A stretch of DNA of 17,175 nt from CAZDRI01 sp964508055 (GTDB lineage Bacteria > Pseudomonadota > Gammaproteobacteria > PS1 > Pseudothioglobaceae), in assembly GCA_964508055.1 (NCBI GenBank), contig CAZDRI010000032.1, positions 1 through 17,175 on the forward strand, given 5' to 3'. The notes beneath the pieces are model-generated. The model was not told the origin of the DNA. It saw nothing but the letters and a program-made list of their open reading frames with translations, and did not search any database. The translations under genes were made by a program, and so were the position numbers. Shown here in pieces: positions 6,926 to 14,803 of the stretch (position 1 is the stretch's first letter; every line of letters starts with the position of its first letter).

Positions 6926-7666
6926 ATGAATGATGAGCAGTTATTAAGATATTCTAGGCATATTATGCTGCCTCAAATTGGCGTAGAAGGACAACAAAAA
7001 TTATTAAATTCTACTATTTTAATAATAGGTCTTGGTGGTTTAGGCTCTGCATCATCGCTTTATTTAGCTGCAAGTGGTATTGGACATATAATTATCGCTG
7101 ATTTTGATAAAGTGGAGATATCAAATCTACAACGCCAAATTATTCATAATACTGATGATATTGATGATTATAAAATTAATTCTGCCTATAAAAAATTAAA
7201 GAAAATAAATTCACAAATAAAAATAACTAAAATTAAAAAAATTAATTCTAAAAATTTAGCTGAGTTACTGCCAAAAGTTGATGTTGTGTTAGATGGAACT
7301 GATAATTTTAAAACTAGATTCTTAATAAACAAATTTTGTTATAAATATAAAGTACCATTAGTATCCACTGCTGTTATCCGCTTTGAAGGTCAAATTGCAA
7401 TATTTAAATCTTATAAGGAAAATAACCCTTGTTATCAATGTTTATATCCTTTTGATGATTATGCTGATGAAACTTGTTCTGAAAATGGGATATTAGCACC
7501 TGTAGCAGGCTTTTTAGGCACAATGCAGGCAATGCAAACAACAAAATTAATACTTAATTTAGGTGAAGTTTTAATTAGTAAATTGATGTTAATTGATGCT
7601 CTTAATTTATCATTTAGGACTGTAAAAATTAATAAAGATGTAGATTGTCCTATTTGTAATCGGTAA
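6926..7666 (+). CDS. moeB: MoeB/ThiF-family adenylyltransferase (E1-like)
   Basis: This E1-like enzyme adenylates the C-terminal Gly-Gly of a ubiquitin-like sulfur carrier (MoaD for molybdopterin, ThiS for thiazole). From the ATG at 6926 it has 246 residues, the usual MoeB length. It shows RYSRHIMLPQIG (8-19), the nucleotide-binding GLGGLG (35-40), ADFDKVEISNLQRQ (58-71) and DGTDN (123-127). C169-x2-C172 and C241-x2-C244 form the structural zinc site, and C184 lies in TCSENG. The upstream ATG at 6866 would add 20 Asn/Lys-rich residues not typical of the family. No moaD or thiS lies nearby, so MoeB and ThiF roles cannot be separated; one enzyme may serve both. It heads a plus-strand run, 10 bp before the DUF484 gene, and shares a sulfur-transfer theme with tusA at the end of the run. 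Confidence 0.9.
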   Translation: MNDEQLLRYSRHIMLPQIGVEGQQKLLNSTILIIGLGGLGSASSLYLAASGIGHIIIADFDKVEISNLQRQIIHNTDDIDDYKINSAYKKLKKINSQIKITKIKKINSKNLAELLPKVDVVLDGTDNFKTRFLINKFCYKYKVPLVSTAVIRFEGQIAIFKSYKENNPCYQCLYPFDDYADETCSENGILAPVAGFLGTMQAMQTTKLILNLGEVLISKLMLIDALNLSFRTVKINKDVDCPICNR

Positions 7667-7676
7667 AATAGTAACT

Positions 7677-8306
7677 ATGAGCGATATAAAAGAAAAACAG
7701 GTAGCCAATTACTTATTAAAACATAAAGACTTTTTTGAAAAAAATACTGATGTTTTAGTTAAGTTAAATATCCCCCACCCAAGAGGAGCTGGAACTCTAT
7801 CTTTATTAGAAAGACAAATAACTTTACTTAGAGAGCAGTTAAAATTAGCTGAGAGTAATTTTAAAGAGTTTATTGAAATTAATAATTTCAATTATAAAGA
7901 GCAATTAAAAGTCCAAAAGTTTGTAATAAAACTTATAAGCATAAACACTGAAGAGTTAGTTATAAAGCTGTTAGAGCAAGATTTAAAAAAACTATTTAAT
8001 CTTAAAGAAAGCAATGTTTTTATGTGGAAAAATCATAAAAAAAATCCTATTATGGACAATATAATACGCCATGTTAATAATAAAAATGTATTTTGCGGCA
8101 AATTACCAACGAATGAAAATAAAGCAATTTTTAAATATACAAATAAATCCATAGCCCTTTTACCTATTGGCAGAAATGCAAGCATTGGACTTTATGCAAT
8201 TAGTAGTAGAAATGATAAATTTTTAGATAGCAATATTTCTACTGACTTACTTTCTTATATAGCTCAATTAATTACTATTAAAATCAAGGAAACTATGATT
8301 AAGTAA
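7677..8306 (+). CDS. DUF484 family protein (GAF-like), xerC-linked
   Basis: Encodes a 209-residue cytoplasmic protein of the DUF484 family, whose genes commonly sit just upstream of xerC in proteobacteria (as yigA in E. coli). The N-terminal hallmark is clear: VANYLLKHKDFF (9-20), then a LNIPHPRGAGTLSLLERQ stretch (about 30-47) and a leucine-rich helix. The C-terminal half (about 70-205) is GAF-like, with the closing LLSYIAQLITIKIKE helix typical of that domain. No ligand-binding or catalytic residues are obvious, and the molecular function is unknown. It starts 10 bp after the E1 enzyme gene and is followed by a 23-codon leader ORF and xerC, so co-transcription is likely. Confidence 0.9.
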   Translation: MSDIKEKQVANYLLKHKDFFEKNTDVLVKLNIPHPRGAGTLSLLERQITLLREQLKLAESNFKEFIEINNFNYKEQLKVQKFVIKLISINTEELVIKLLEQDLKKLFNLKESNVFMWKNHKKNPIMDNIIRHVNNKNVFCGKLPTNENKAIFKYTNKSIALLPIGRNASIGLYAISSRNDKFLDSNISTDLLSYIAQLITIKIKETMIK

Positions 8307-8314
8307 GGAAAACT

Positions 8315-8386
8315 ATGAAAAACTGTAAGGTTTTATTTTTTTATATTGCCATAAGCTTTTTACTTAATCAAATCTTCCTTAAATGA
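8315..8386 (+). CDS. Candidate 23-aa leader peptide translationally coupled to xerC
   Basis: A short ORF begins at an ATG with AAGGA 5 bp upstream (8305-8309), the best Shine-Dalgarno match in this part of the run. It encodes 23 residues, MKNCKVLFFYIAISFLLNQ followed by IFLK: a short charged N-terminus and a hydrophobic stretch able to span a membrane. Its TGA stop overlaps the xerC ATG as ATGA (8383-8386), the arrangement expected for translational coupling. In E. coli a small lipoprotein gene (lptM/yifL) lies a little upstream in the xerC operon, but this peptide has no lipobox, so orthology is not supported. It could be a real micro-protein, a leader that controls xerC translation, or chance in AT-rich DNA. 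Confidence 0.42.
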   Translation: MKNCKVLFFYIAISFLLNQIFLK

Positions 8387-9279
8387 TACAAATTGCCAAA
8401 GACTTTATCCAACATATAAAAAACGAAAAGTTCTACGCAGAAAATACTTGTATTTCCTATCAAAGAGATATAGAAAAATGGATGATTTTTTTAAAGCAAC
8501 AAAAAATAAAGTCTTGGAAAGAATTAAAAAAAAGCGATGTTAAATATTTTGTAATAACTATGCATAATAAAGGCAAAAGTGTTAAAAGCATTCGCCGTTA
8601 TTTATCAACATTAAAATTATTGTTTTCATATCTTATTGATATTTCCTATATTAACCATAATCCTGTTAAAGGAATAAATACCCCAAAGTTAAAGAAAAAT
8701 TTAGTTGAAACTATAGATTATGGGCAAATTGAAGCTTTTATTGCTAGTGTAGAAAAAAACTCTAATTTTGCATCTAGGGATATTGCTATTATTGAGCTTT
8801 TATATTCTTCAGCAATACGCTTATCTGAATTAGTAGGACTTAATGTTGAAGATATTGATTTTAATTCTAATTTTATAAAAGTATTTGGAAAAGGCTCTAA
8901 AGAGCGTTATACACCTATTGGTAAACATGCTCATAATGCCTTAAAAAGATATTTGAATAATAGGGCAAATGATAATAAAGCTTTGTTTTTATCAAAATAT
9001 AATAAAAGATTAAGTCCTAGAATGGTTGAAAAGATTTTGGAAAATCTTAGTAAGCAATCAGGTATTGGGATACACATATACCCTCATCTATTACGCCATT
9101 CAGCAGCAACTCATTTTTTACAATCAAGTCACGATTTAAGGACTGTGCAGGAATTCTTAGGTCATAAAAATATTGCTAGCACTCAAGTATATACTCATCT
9201 TGATTTTTTAGAATTAGCAAAAACCTTTGATAAATGTCACCCAAAAGGTATTAGAAATAAAAAGCGTGAAAAAAATTAA
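8383..9279 (+). CDS. xerC: Site-specific tyrosine recombinase XerC
   Basis: XerC acts with XerD at dif to resolve chromosome dimers at cell division. The 298-residue product has the N-terminal SAM-like core-binding domain (about 1-90) and the C-terminal catalytic domain. All catalytic residues are present: R146 (SAIRLSEL), K170 (FGKGSKER), H235 and R238 (HLLRHSAATH), H261 (LGHKN) and the nucleophile Y270 (TQVYTH). The assignment to XerC rather than XerD rests on length and on the DUF484 neighbour, a classic xerC context. The ATG lies in an ATGA overlap with the leader ORF. The C-terminus is basic (RNKKREKN) and its coding end overlaps the likely tsaC start. Confidence 0.95.
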   Translation: MIQIAKDFIQHIKNEKFYAENTCISYQRDIEKWMIFLKQQKIKSWKELKKSDVKYFVITMHNKGKSVKSIRRYLSTLKLLFSYLIDISYINHNPVKGINTPKLKKNLVETIDYGQIEAFIASVEKNSNFASRDIAIIELLYSSAIRLSELVGLNVEDIDFNSNFIKVFGKGSKERYTPIGKHAHNALKRYLNNRANDNKALFLSKYNKRLSPRMVEKILENLSKQSGIGIHIYPHLLRHSAATHFLQSSHDLRTVQEFLGHKNIASTQVYTHLDFLELAKTFDKCHPKGIRNKKREKN

Positions 9280-9823
9280 AATAAATATCTTAATAAATCA
9301 TTTACTTAAAGGCGGCGTATGTGCATTATCAACTGATACTATTGTTGGGTTAAGCTGTGTGTGTAATAATACTAAAGCTATAACAAAAATATTAAAGCTA
9401 AAAAAAAGACAGATAAATAAAGGCTTAATTTTATTATGCTCAGATATTTCACAAATAAAACCATATATCAGCCCTAATATAGATAATAATTTATTAATTA
9501 AAATTAATAAAAATCATAAAAAACCTACAACTTGGCTTATCCCTGCTAATAAAAAAACATCTAAATTAATTACTGGAAATAATGATACTGTGGCAGTAAG
9601 ATTAGCTAAAAACAAAAATATTTGTGCCATATGTGATGCACTAAAAAAACCAATTATTTCAACAAGTGCAAATATTGAAGGTTATCCTCCAGCACAAAAT
9701 AATCTTGAATTAAAAGTTTATTTTAAAAATAATTTAGATTTTATCTATTTGACTGATTCTGTAGAAAACTCTCAACCATCGCAGATAATAAATATTACTA
9801 ATGACCAAATATTAAGAAAATGA
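9266..9823 (+). CDS. tsaC: Threonylcarbamoyl-AMP synthase TsaC (YrdC/Sua5 domain)
   Basis: TsaC makes threonylcarbamoyl-AMP from threonine, bicarbonate and ATP, the first step of t6A37 formation in ANN-decoding tRNAs. Visible signatures are ALSTDTIVGL (20-29), KLKKRQINKG (44-53), TTWLIPA, TVAVRL (108-113), STSAN (132-136) and the closing PSQIINIT (171-178). I chose the GTG at 9266, giving 185 residues and a 14-bp overlap with xerC. The in-frame ATG at 9227 would add 13 residues and overlap xerC by 53 bp. No convincing ribosome site favours either, so the start is uncertain. The length fits TsaC rather than the longer Sua5. The stop overlaps the tusA start as ATGA. Confidence 0.9.
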   Translation: MKKIKINILINHLLKGGVCALSTDTIVGLSCVCNNTKAITKILKLKKRQINKGLILLCSDISQIKPYISPNIDNNLLIKINKNHKKPTTWLIPANKKTSKLITGNNDTVAVRLAKNKNICAICDALKKPIISTSANIEGYPPAQNNLELKVYFKNNLDFIYLTDSVENSQPSQIINITNDQILRK

Positions 9824-10041
9824 AACATACTTTAGATGCAAAAAATCTATTATGTCCTTTACCGGTTATAAGACTACAAGAAAAAATATCTCAAGCTAAA
9901 AAAGGAGATATTATTAAAGTTATAGCCACTGATATGGGTGTTAAATATGATATACCTGCTTGGTGTAAAGTTCATAACCATAAAATAATAAAAATTAGCA
10001 CAAATGATAATAAAATTTTCATTACAGTAAAAAAAGTTTAG
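9820..10041 (+). CDS. tusA: Sulfur carrier protein TusA
   Basis: TusA is a small cytoplasmic sulfur carrier that takes persulfide sulfur on a single cysteine and passes it on for tRNA 2-thiouridine synthesis and, in sulfur oxidisers, to dissimilatory sulfur pathways. The 73-residue product has the family signature LLCPLPVIRLQEK with the acceptor C12 in the CPxP motif, and the usual two-layer alternation ending in IFITVKK. The length is normal. Its ATG overlaps the tsaC stop (ATGA), implying coupled translation. No rhodanese, dsr or tusBCD genes are in view, so the choice between a tRNA-modification and a sulfur-oxidation role cannot be made here. Confidence 0.93.
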   Translation: MKHTLDAKNLLCPLPVIRLQEKISQAKKGDIIKVIATDMGVKYDIPAWCKVHNHKIIKISTNDNKIFITVKKV

Positions 10042-10058
10042 GTAAAATGACATAAGTT

Positions 10059-10076
10059 TTTTGCAACGATGCAAAA
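10059..10076. promoter_or_regulatory. Palindrome upstream of the glnA promoter (possible operator)
   Basis: TTTTGCA (10059-10065) and TGCAAAA (10070-10076) form a perfect 7-bp inverted repeat with a 4-nt spacer. It lies just upstream of the candidate glnA -35 box, where an activator would bind. It is not a convincing NtrC site (GCAC-N5-GGTGC type), and the factor is unknown. Confidence 0.35.
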
Positions 10077-10082
10077 TACCCC

Positions 10083-10111
10083 ACGACACAAAGAAGAGTC
10101 AAAAAGATAAT
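10083..10111 (+). promoter_or_regulatory. Candidate sigma-70 promoter for glnA
   Basis: ACGACA (10083-10088, 4/6 to TTGACA) and GATAAT (10106-10111, 5/6 to TATAAT) are spaced by 17 nt, giving a leader of about 30 nt before the glnA ATG at 10150 with its AGGAG at 10138-10142. No -24/-12 sigma-54 promoter with correct spacing was found in this gap. Confidence 0.4.
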
Positions 10112-10149
10112 TTTTTAAGTTTATTTTTTATTTTTATAGGAGTATAAAT

Positions 10150-11565
10150 ATGTCTGCAAAAAACATATTAAAATTAATCAAAGAAAACGATGTCAAATTT
10201 ATTGACTTCCGTTTTACTGACACCAAAGGCAAAGAACAACATATAAGCGTTCCAGCACATATTGTTGATGAAGGTAAATTAAAAGTAGGTCAAATGTTTG
10301 ATGGTTCATCAATTTCTGGCTGGAAACATATCAATGATTCTGATATGAAACTTATGCCTGATACAACTACTGCTGTGATGGACCCCTTTATGCAAGAAAA
10401 AACTCTTAATATAAGATGTGATGTTGTTGAGCCTAATAGTGGTGAACATTATGAAAGAGACCCACGCTCTATTGCCAAAAAAGCTGAGCAATATTTAAAA
10501 GATACTGGTATTGCTGATACTGCATATTTTGGTAACGAACCTGAATTTTTTATATTTGATAGCGTAACTTGGGACACAGGTTTTGGATTAGGTAAAGCTT
10601 TTTATGAAATACATAGTGAAGAAGCAGATTGGGAGTCTATGACACAATTTGAAGATGGTAATAAAGGACACAGACCACATATTAAAGGTGGGTATTTCCC
10701 TGTGCCTCCAGTTGATTCTATGCATGATTTGCGTTGTGCTATGTCTTTGGCTATTGAAGAAATGGGCATTGAAACCGAAGTTCATCATCACGAAGTTGGA
10801 ACTGCAGGGCAATGTGAAATTGGGGCAAAGTTTAATACTTTAGTAAGAAAAGGTGATGAAACTCAAATACTGAAATATTGTGTCCATAATGTAGCTCATT
10901 TATATAACAAAACTGCTACTTTTATGCCTAAACCAATTGCTGTTGATAATGGTAGTGGTATGCATGTGCATCAATCTTTAGCTAAAGATGGCAAAAACTT
11001 ATTTGCTGGTAAGGAATACGGCAATTTATCAGAAACTGCCCTCTATTATATTGGTGGCATAATAAAACACGCTCAAGCTCTTAATGCTTTTACCAACCCT
11101 TCAACTAATTCATATAAAAGATTAGTTCCAGGTTTTGAAGCCCCTGAGATGTTAGCATATTCTGCTAAAAACCGTTCTGCTGCTATCCGTGTACCTTTTG
11201 TTGATAGTGACAAAGCGCGTAGAATTGAAGTAAGATTCCCTGATTGCACAGCAAATCCATATCTTGCTTTTTCGGCTATGTTATTAGCAGGTGTTGATGG
11301 TATTAAAAATAAAATTCATCCTGGAGATGCAATGGATTTTGATTTATATGAATTGACAGAAAATGAAAAAGATAAAATACCAAGAATTTGCACTACATTA
11401 GGTGAAGCTCTAAATGCATTAAAAGCTGATAATGAATTCTTAACAAAAACTGGAGTATTTAGTAAGGATATGATAAGAGCTTATATTGACCTTAAAATGG
11501 AAGATGTTATTGCTCTTAAAGCATCTCCTCACCCGGTAGAATTTAACATGTATTACAGCGTATGA
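10150..11565 (+). CDS. glnA: Glutamine synthetase type I (adenylylatable)
   Basis: Glutamine synthetase condenses glutamate and ammonia with ATP to glutamine, the main entry of ammonium; type I enzymes are cytoplasmic dodecamers. The 471-residue product shows FDGSSISGW (50-58), the metal-site stretch with NEPEFFIFD (129-137), HHHEVGTAGQCEIG (212-225) and the ATP-site signature KPIAVDNGSGMHVHQS (261-276). NRSAAIRVP (341-349) and RRIEVRFPD (357-365) follow. Tyr400 in DLYELT is in the position adenylylated by GlnE in the I-beta subtype, so activity is probably controlled by GlnE/GlnB. The start is firm, with AGGAG 7 bp before the ATG. Codon use and GC suggest strong expression. A clear terminator follows. 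Confidence 0.98.
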   Translation: MSAKNILKLIKENDVKFIDFRFTDTKGKEQHISVPAHIVDEGKLKVGQMFDGSSISGWKHINDSDMKLMPDTTTAVMDPFMQEKTLNIRCDVVEPNSGEHYERDPRSIAKKAEQYLKDTGIADTAYFGNEPEFFIFDSVTWDTGFGLGKAFYEIHSEEADWESMTQFEDGNKGHRPHIKGGYFPVPPVDSMHDLRCAMSLAIEEMGIETEVHHHEVGTAGQCEIGAKFNTLVRKGDETQILKYCVHNVAHLYNKTATFMPKPIAVDNGSGMHVHQSLAKDGKNLFAGKEYGNLSETALYYIGGIIKHAQALNAFTNPSTNSYKRLVPGFEAPEMLAYSAKNRSAAIRVPFVDSDKARRIEVRFPDCTANPYLAFSAMLLAGVDGIKNKIHPGDAMDFDLYELTENEKDKIPRICTTLGEALNALKADNEFLTKTGVFSKDMIRAYIDLKMEDVIALKASPHPVEFNMYYSV

Positions 11566-11589
11566 GCTGTTTGTAAAGGGAAAAGTAAT

Positions 11590-11620
11590 AAAAAGCCATG
11601 TATAATGCATGGCTTTTTTT
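11590..11620 (+). terminator. Rho-independent terminator of glnA
   Basis: AAAAAGCCATG (11590-11600) pairs with CATGGCTTTTT (11608-11618), an 11-bp perfect stem with a 7-nt loop, ending in a run of seven T (11614-11620). It starts 25 bp after the glnA stop. It is the best terminator in the window. Confidence 0.92.
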
Positions 11621-11636
11621 TACTATATATAAAGCT

Positions 11637-12578
11637 ATGACAAAAATTAGACATGATTGGACAAATGATGAAATAAATTCGCTATTTGACTTATCATTTA
11701 ATGATTTAACTTACAAAGCTCATAATATTTTTAGAAAAAATTTTAACCCTAATAAAGTTCAAGTAAGCTCTTTATTAAACATTAAAACTGGTGCTTGTCC
11801 TGAAGATTGCCATTATTGTTCACAAAGTTCAAAATATGATACTGAGCTTAAAAGAGAAAAATTAATGGACAAAGAAAGCGTTATACTTGAAGCAAAAAAA
11901 GCTAAAGAAAAAGGCTCTACTAGGTTTTGTATGGGTGCGGCATGGCGTAACCCTACTGATAAAAGTTTAGACAAAGTAATAAATATGATACAAGGGATAA
12001 AAGCCTTAGGTTTAGAGACTTGTGCAACTCTAGGAATGCTTAGCGACACTCAAGCCTTAAAACTTAAAAAAGCAGGTCTTGACTATTACAATCACAATAT
12101 TGATACTTCTAAAGAAAATTATAAAAATGTAGTAACTACTAGAAAATTTAAAGATAGATTAGATACTTTAAAGTCGGTGCAAAAAGCTGGAATAAATGTA
12201 TGTTCTGGCGGTATTTTAGGTTTAGGTGAAACAAGAAAAGATAGAATTTCAATGTTAAAAACTTTAGCCAATCTAAAAAAACATCCTGATAGTGTGCCAA
12301 TAAATCTACTTGTAGCCATCAAAGGGACTCCATTTGAGAATATTGAGTCAATTTCAGAAATAGAGTTTGTCCGCACCATTGCGGTTGCAAGAATTATAAT
12401 GCCTAAATCAGTAATAAGATTATCAGCCGGTAGAGATAAAATGGGTGAAGCTATGCAGGCATTATGTTTTTTTGCAGGAGCTAATTCTATTTTCTACGGT
12501 GATGATTTATTAACAACTAAAAACAGCCCATTAAAATCAGATAAAGAATTATTTAAAAAACTTGGTATAAATTTATAA
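11637..12578 (+). CDS. bioB: Biotin synthase BioB (radical SAM)
   Basis: BioB inserts sulfur into dethiobiotin to make biotin, using a radical-SAM [4Fe-4S] cluster and a sacrificial [2Fe-2S] cluster. From the ATG at 11637 it has 313 residues. The radical-SAM motif is C54-x3-C58-x2-C61 within TGACPEDCHYCSQSSKYD. The auxiliary-cluster ligands C98, C129, C189 and R261 are all present at positions matching E. coli within one residue. VCSGGILGLGE (188-198) and IRLSAGR (260-266) are also typical. An in-frame ATG at 11598 lies inside the glnA terminator stem and adds non-family residues, so it is rejected. No Shine-Dalgarno sequence is visible. No bioA, bioF, bioC or bioD is adjacent, so the pathway is split. 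Confidence 0.97.
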   Translation: MTKIRHDWTNDEINSLFDLSFNDLTYKAHNIFRKNFNPNKVQVSSLLNIKTGACPEDCHYCSQSSKYDTELKREKLMDKESVILEAKKAKEKGSTRFCMGAAWRNPTDKSLDKVINMIQGIKALGLETCATLGMLSDTQALKLKKAGLDYYNHNIDTSKENYKNVVTTRKFKDRLDTLKSVQKAGINVCSGGILGLGETRKDRISMLKTLANLKKHPDSVPINLLVAIKGTPFENIESISEIEFVRTIAVARIIMPKSVIRLSAGRDKMGEAMQALCFFAGANSIFYGDDLLTTKNSPLKSDKELFKKLGINL

Positions 12579-12630
12579 CTGACAAGTTAAGTTAATAATC
12601 TTAGGCAATACTTAATAAAGTAGTCTTTCT

Positions 12631-13668
12631 TTACTTTAAACCAATAATATATTGTGCTATACCTTTGGCTGCATTAGGTTTTGCTAAAATATTAGCGTTA
12701 TGCCCCATAGTAATTAAAACATCTTTTTTTAAGTTTTTTAATATATTAGTTAGATTATTAACTGATAGCTCGTTTTGTGCTATTAAAATCGCTGCATTAT
12801 TTTTTACTAAAATATTAGCATTATGCATTTGGTGATTGTCAATAGCATGAGGTAATGGTACTAAAATACTTGCTGAACCCGATAACATTAACTCTGATAT
12901 TGTCATAGCACCAGCCCTGCACAAAACTATGTCAGCCCATGCATAAGCATAAGCCATATCATCTATAAATGCTGATACTTTGATATTAGTTTTGTTTTTA
13001 TATTGCTTTCTAATATTATCTATATGTAGTTTGCCACATTGATGCCAAATATTAATATTTGAATTTATATCTAAATCAAGCTTTATCACTATGTCATTAA
13101 TTGGTTTTGCTCCTAATGAGCCACCTAAAATAAGTAAATTTAAACCCTTATGCTTTTCTTTTTTTATTGCTTTAAAAAATACAGGATTGCCTGAAGTAGT
13201 AACATTTTTATTGTTTATAAAAGTATTATCAAAAGCTTGAAAAGTATGTTTAGCGAATTTAGTTAGAATTTTATTACTAGTTCCAGCTATTGCATTTTGT
13301 TCTTGAATTATTAGAGGTATATTTAATATCTTAGCTACAATTCCACCTATTCCACTTATAAAACCTCCCATGCCTAAAGCAACATCAGGCTTTAATTTTA
13401 AAAACAACTTTAAAGTTTTAAAAAAACCTAATGTTAAAACTATAGGTGCTTTTATAAGACTAGTTATTTTTTTACCTCTTAAACCTACAGCATTAACTGT
13501 ATATAAGGGATAATTATATTTAGGAACAATATTATTTTCCATACCTGTAATTGAGCCTAACCAAAAAACTCTAGCATTTTTTTTCTTTAATTTCTCTGCC
13601 ACTGCTAAAGCTGGGAATATATGCCCTCCTGTGCCTCCTGCCATTATTATGGCTTTAATTTTATCCAT
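12631..13668 (-). CDS. murG: UDP-GlcNAc transferase MurG (lipid II synthesis)
   Basis: MurG transfers GlcNAc from UDP-GlcNAc to lipid I, making lipid II on the inner face of the cytoplasmic membrane. From the ATG at 13668 it has 345 residues (GT-B fold). It shows GGTGGH (11-16) with H16, GMGGFIS (99-105), EQN (123-125), GGSLGA (182-187) and the UDP-GlcNAc-binding region RAGAMTISEL (251-260) with E259. HAIDNHQMHNA (274-284) follows. The start at 13668 overlaps the ftsW end by 8 bp. An in-frame ATG at 13692 would overlap it by 32 bp and add eight residues; AAGG upstream mildly supports the inner start, but spacing is long. The gene is coupled to ftsW, as in the dcw cluster, but murC does not follow; bioB does, convergently. 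Confidence 0.96.
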   Translation of the reverse strand: MDKIKAIIMAGGTGGHIFPALAVAEKLKKKNARVFWLGSITGMENNIVPKYNYPLYTVNAVGLRGKKITSLIKAPIVLTLGFFKTLKLFLKLKPDVALGMGGFISGIGGIVAKILNIPLIIQEQNAIAGTSNKILTKFAKHTFQAFDNTFINNKNVTTSGNPVFFKAIKKEKHKGLNLLILGGSLGAKPINDIVIKLDLDINSNINIWHQCGKLHIDNIRKQYKNKTNIKVSAFIDDMAYAYAWADIVLCRAGAMTISELMLSGSASILVPLPHAIDNHQMHNANILVKNNAAILIAQNELSVNNLTNILKNLKKDVLITMGHNANILAKPNAAKGIAQYIIGLK

Positions 13669-14767
13669 AATTTCTATACCTTTTATTTTCAATATCTATT
13701 CTTAAAAGAATTGCTAAAGATATAACTGACATAACCATACTACTACCACCAAAACTAATTAAAGGTAGTGTTAGTCCTTTAGTAGGTAACAATCCTAAAT
13801 TAACCCCAATATTAATTGAAACTTGAATGGCTAGCCATGTAGAAATACCATAGGCAGTATAGGAGCTATAATGTTTATTTCGCGTAAGAGCTGTTTTAGA
13901 AATTATAAACCCTCTATAAATAATATAGCTAAAACAGAAAATAACAAAAAGCATACCTATTACCCCTAATTCTTCACCAATTACTGCAAAAATAAAATCA
14001 GTGTGTGCGTCAGGTAAAAAACTGGTTTTTTGAATTCCACCTCCAAGTCCTACCCCAAATATCTCACCACTACCAATACTAATTAAAGATTGAATTAATT
14101 GATAGCTATCTCCATGTGGGTCCTTCCATGGGTCTAAAAAAGCTAATATTCTTTTTCTAGTGTAAGGAATACTAAATACTACTAAGGATAAAGATACTAT
14201 ACCGCCAACTATTACTAATAAAAAGTGTTTTAATTTAACTTCAGCAACAAAAAGCATTAACAATGCAGTAGAAGATATTATAAAAAATGCCCCAACATCA
14301 GTTTCAAAAAGTAATAATAAAGCCAAAATAAATAATATAAAAATAGTTCTTAGAAGTCCTAAATGTGAACTTATAACATGTAGGTCTTGTCTTACTAAAA
14401 ATCCTGCCATGAATAATATGATTACTAACTTCATCATCTCTGACGGTTGAAAATTTAAAAAACCTAAACTAATCCAACGATGAGAGCCATTAACTTCAAC
14501 ACCAATTACTGGAAGAAAAACTAATGTTAATAATATTAAATTAAATATAAATAACTTTAGACTTAATTTTTCTAACTTAGACATAGGTATTTTTAATACT
14601 AAAAAACCTGCAAATAGTGCAATAATTATATAAATGCCTTGTCTTATCGTTATATAAAATGGATTAGTAAATGTTTCTTCAGAAAAATAAATAGAAGCGG
14701 AAAAAGACATAATAAAACCAAATATTAATAATAATATTATTGTTATTAATAGTTTTTTATCAGGCAT
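13661..14767 (-). CDS. ftsW: SEDS peptidoglycan glycosyltransferase FtsW
   Basis: FtsW polymerises lipid II into septal glycan with its partner class B PBP (FtsI) at the division site. The 368-residue product has about ten hydrophobic segments. SEDS hallmarks are NGSHRWISLG (93-102), FQPSEMMKL (106-114), the large periplasmic loop with DPWKDPHGDSYQLIQSLISI (212-231), LPDAHTDFIFAVIGEELG (251-268) and LPTKGLTLPLISFGGSS (327-343). The choice of FtsW over RodA rests on the overlapping downstream murG. A promoter-like TTAACA (14805-14810, minus strand) plus TATAGT (14783-14788), 16 nt apart, lies just before the start. The start is divergent from the DUF1566 gene with only 36 bp between them. murD is not upstream, so the usual dcw order is broken. 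Confidence 0.95.
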   Translation of the reverse strand: MPDKKLLITIILLLIFGFIMSFSASIYFSEETFTNPFYITIRQGIYIIIALFAGFLVLKIPMSKLEKLSLKLFIFNLILLTLVFLPVIGVEVNGSHRWISLGFLNFQPSEMMKLVIILFMAGFLVRQDLHVISSHLGLLRTIFILFILALLLLFETDVGAFFIISSTALLMLFVAEVKLKHFLLVIVGGIVSLSLVVFSIPYTRKRILAFLDPWKDPHGDSYQLIQSLISIGSGEIFGVGLGGGIQKTSFLPDAHTDFIFAVIGEELGVIGMLFVIFCFSYIIYRGFIISKTALTRNKHYSSYTAYGISTWLAIQVSINIGVNLGLLPTKGLTLPLISFGGSSMVMSVISLAILLRIDIENKRYRNYG

Positions 14768-14803
14768 TGGATTAATTTATTTACTATAATTTATACATTT
14801 TAA

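Noticed and set aside
10042..10149. Sigma-54 (-24/-12) promoter for glnA
   Set aside because: The nearest resemblance (TGACAT then TTTTGCA) lacks the GG and has the wrong spacing by about 2 bp.
11598..11636. Upstream ATG at 11598 as start of bioB
   Set aside because: It lies inside the stem of the glnA terminator, and the added residues are not family-like.
12576..12638. Hairpins between convergent bioB and murG (TAACT/AGTTA and TAAAGTA/TACTTTA) as terminators
   Set aside because: Stems are only 5 and 7 bp, almost all A/T, overlap stop codons and lack a clear T tract; chance is likely at this base composition.
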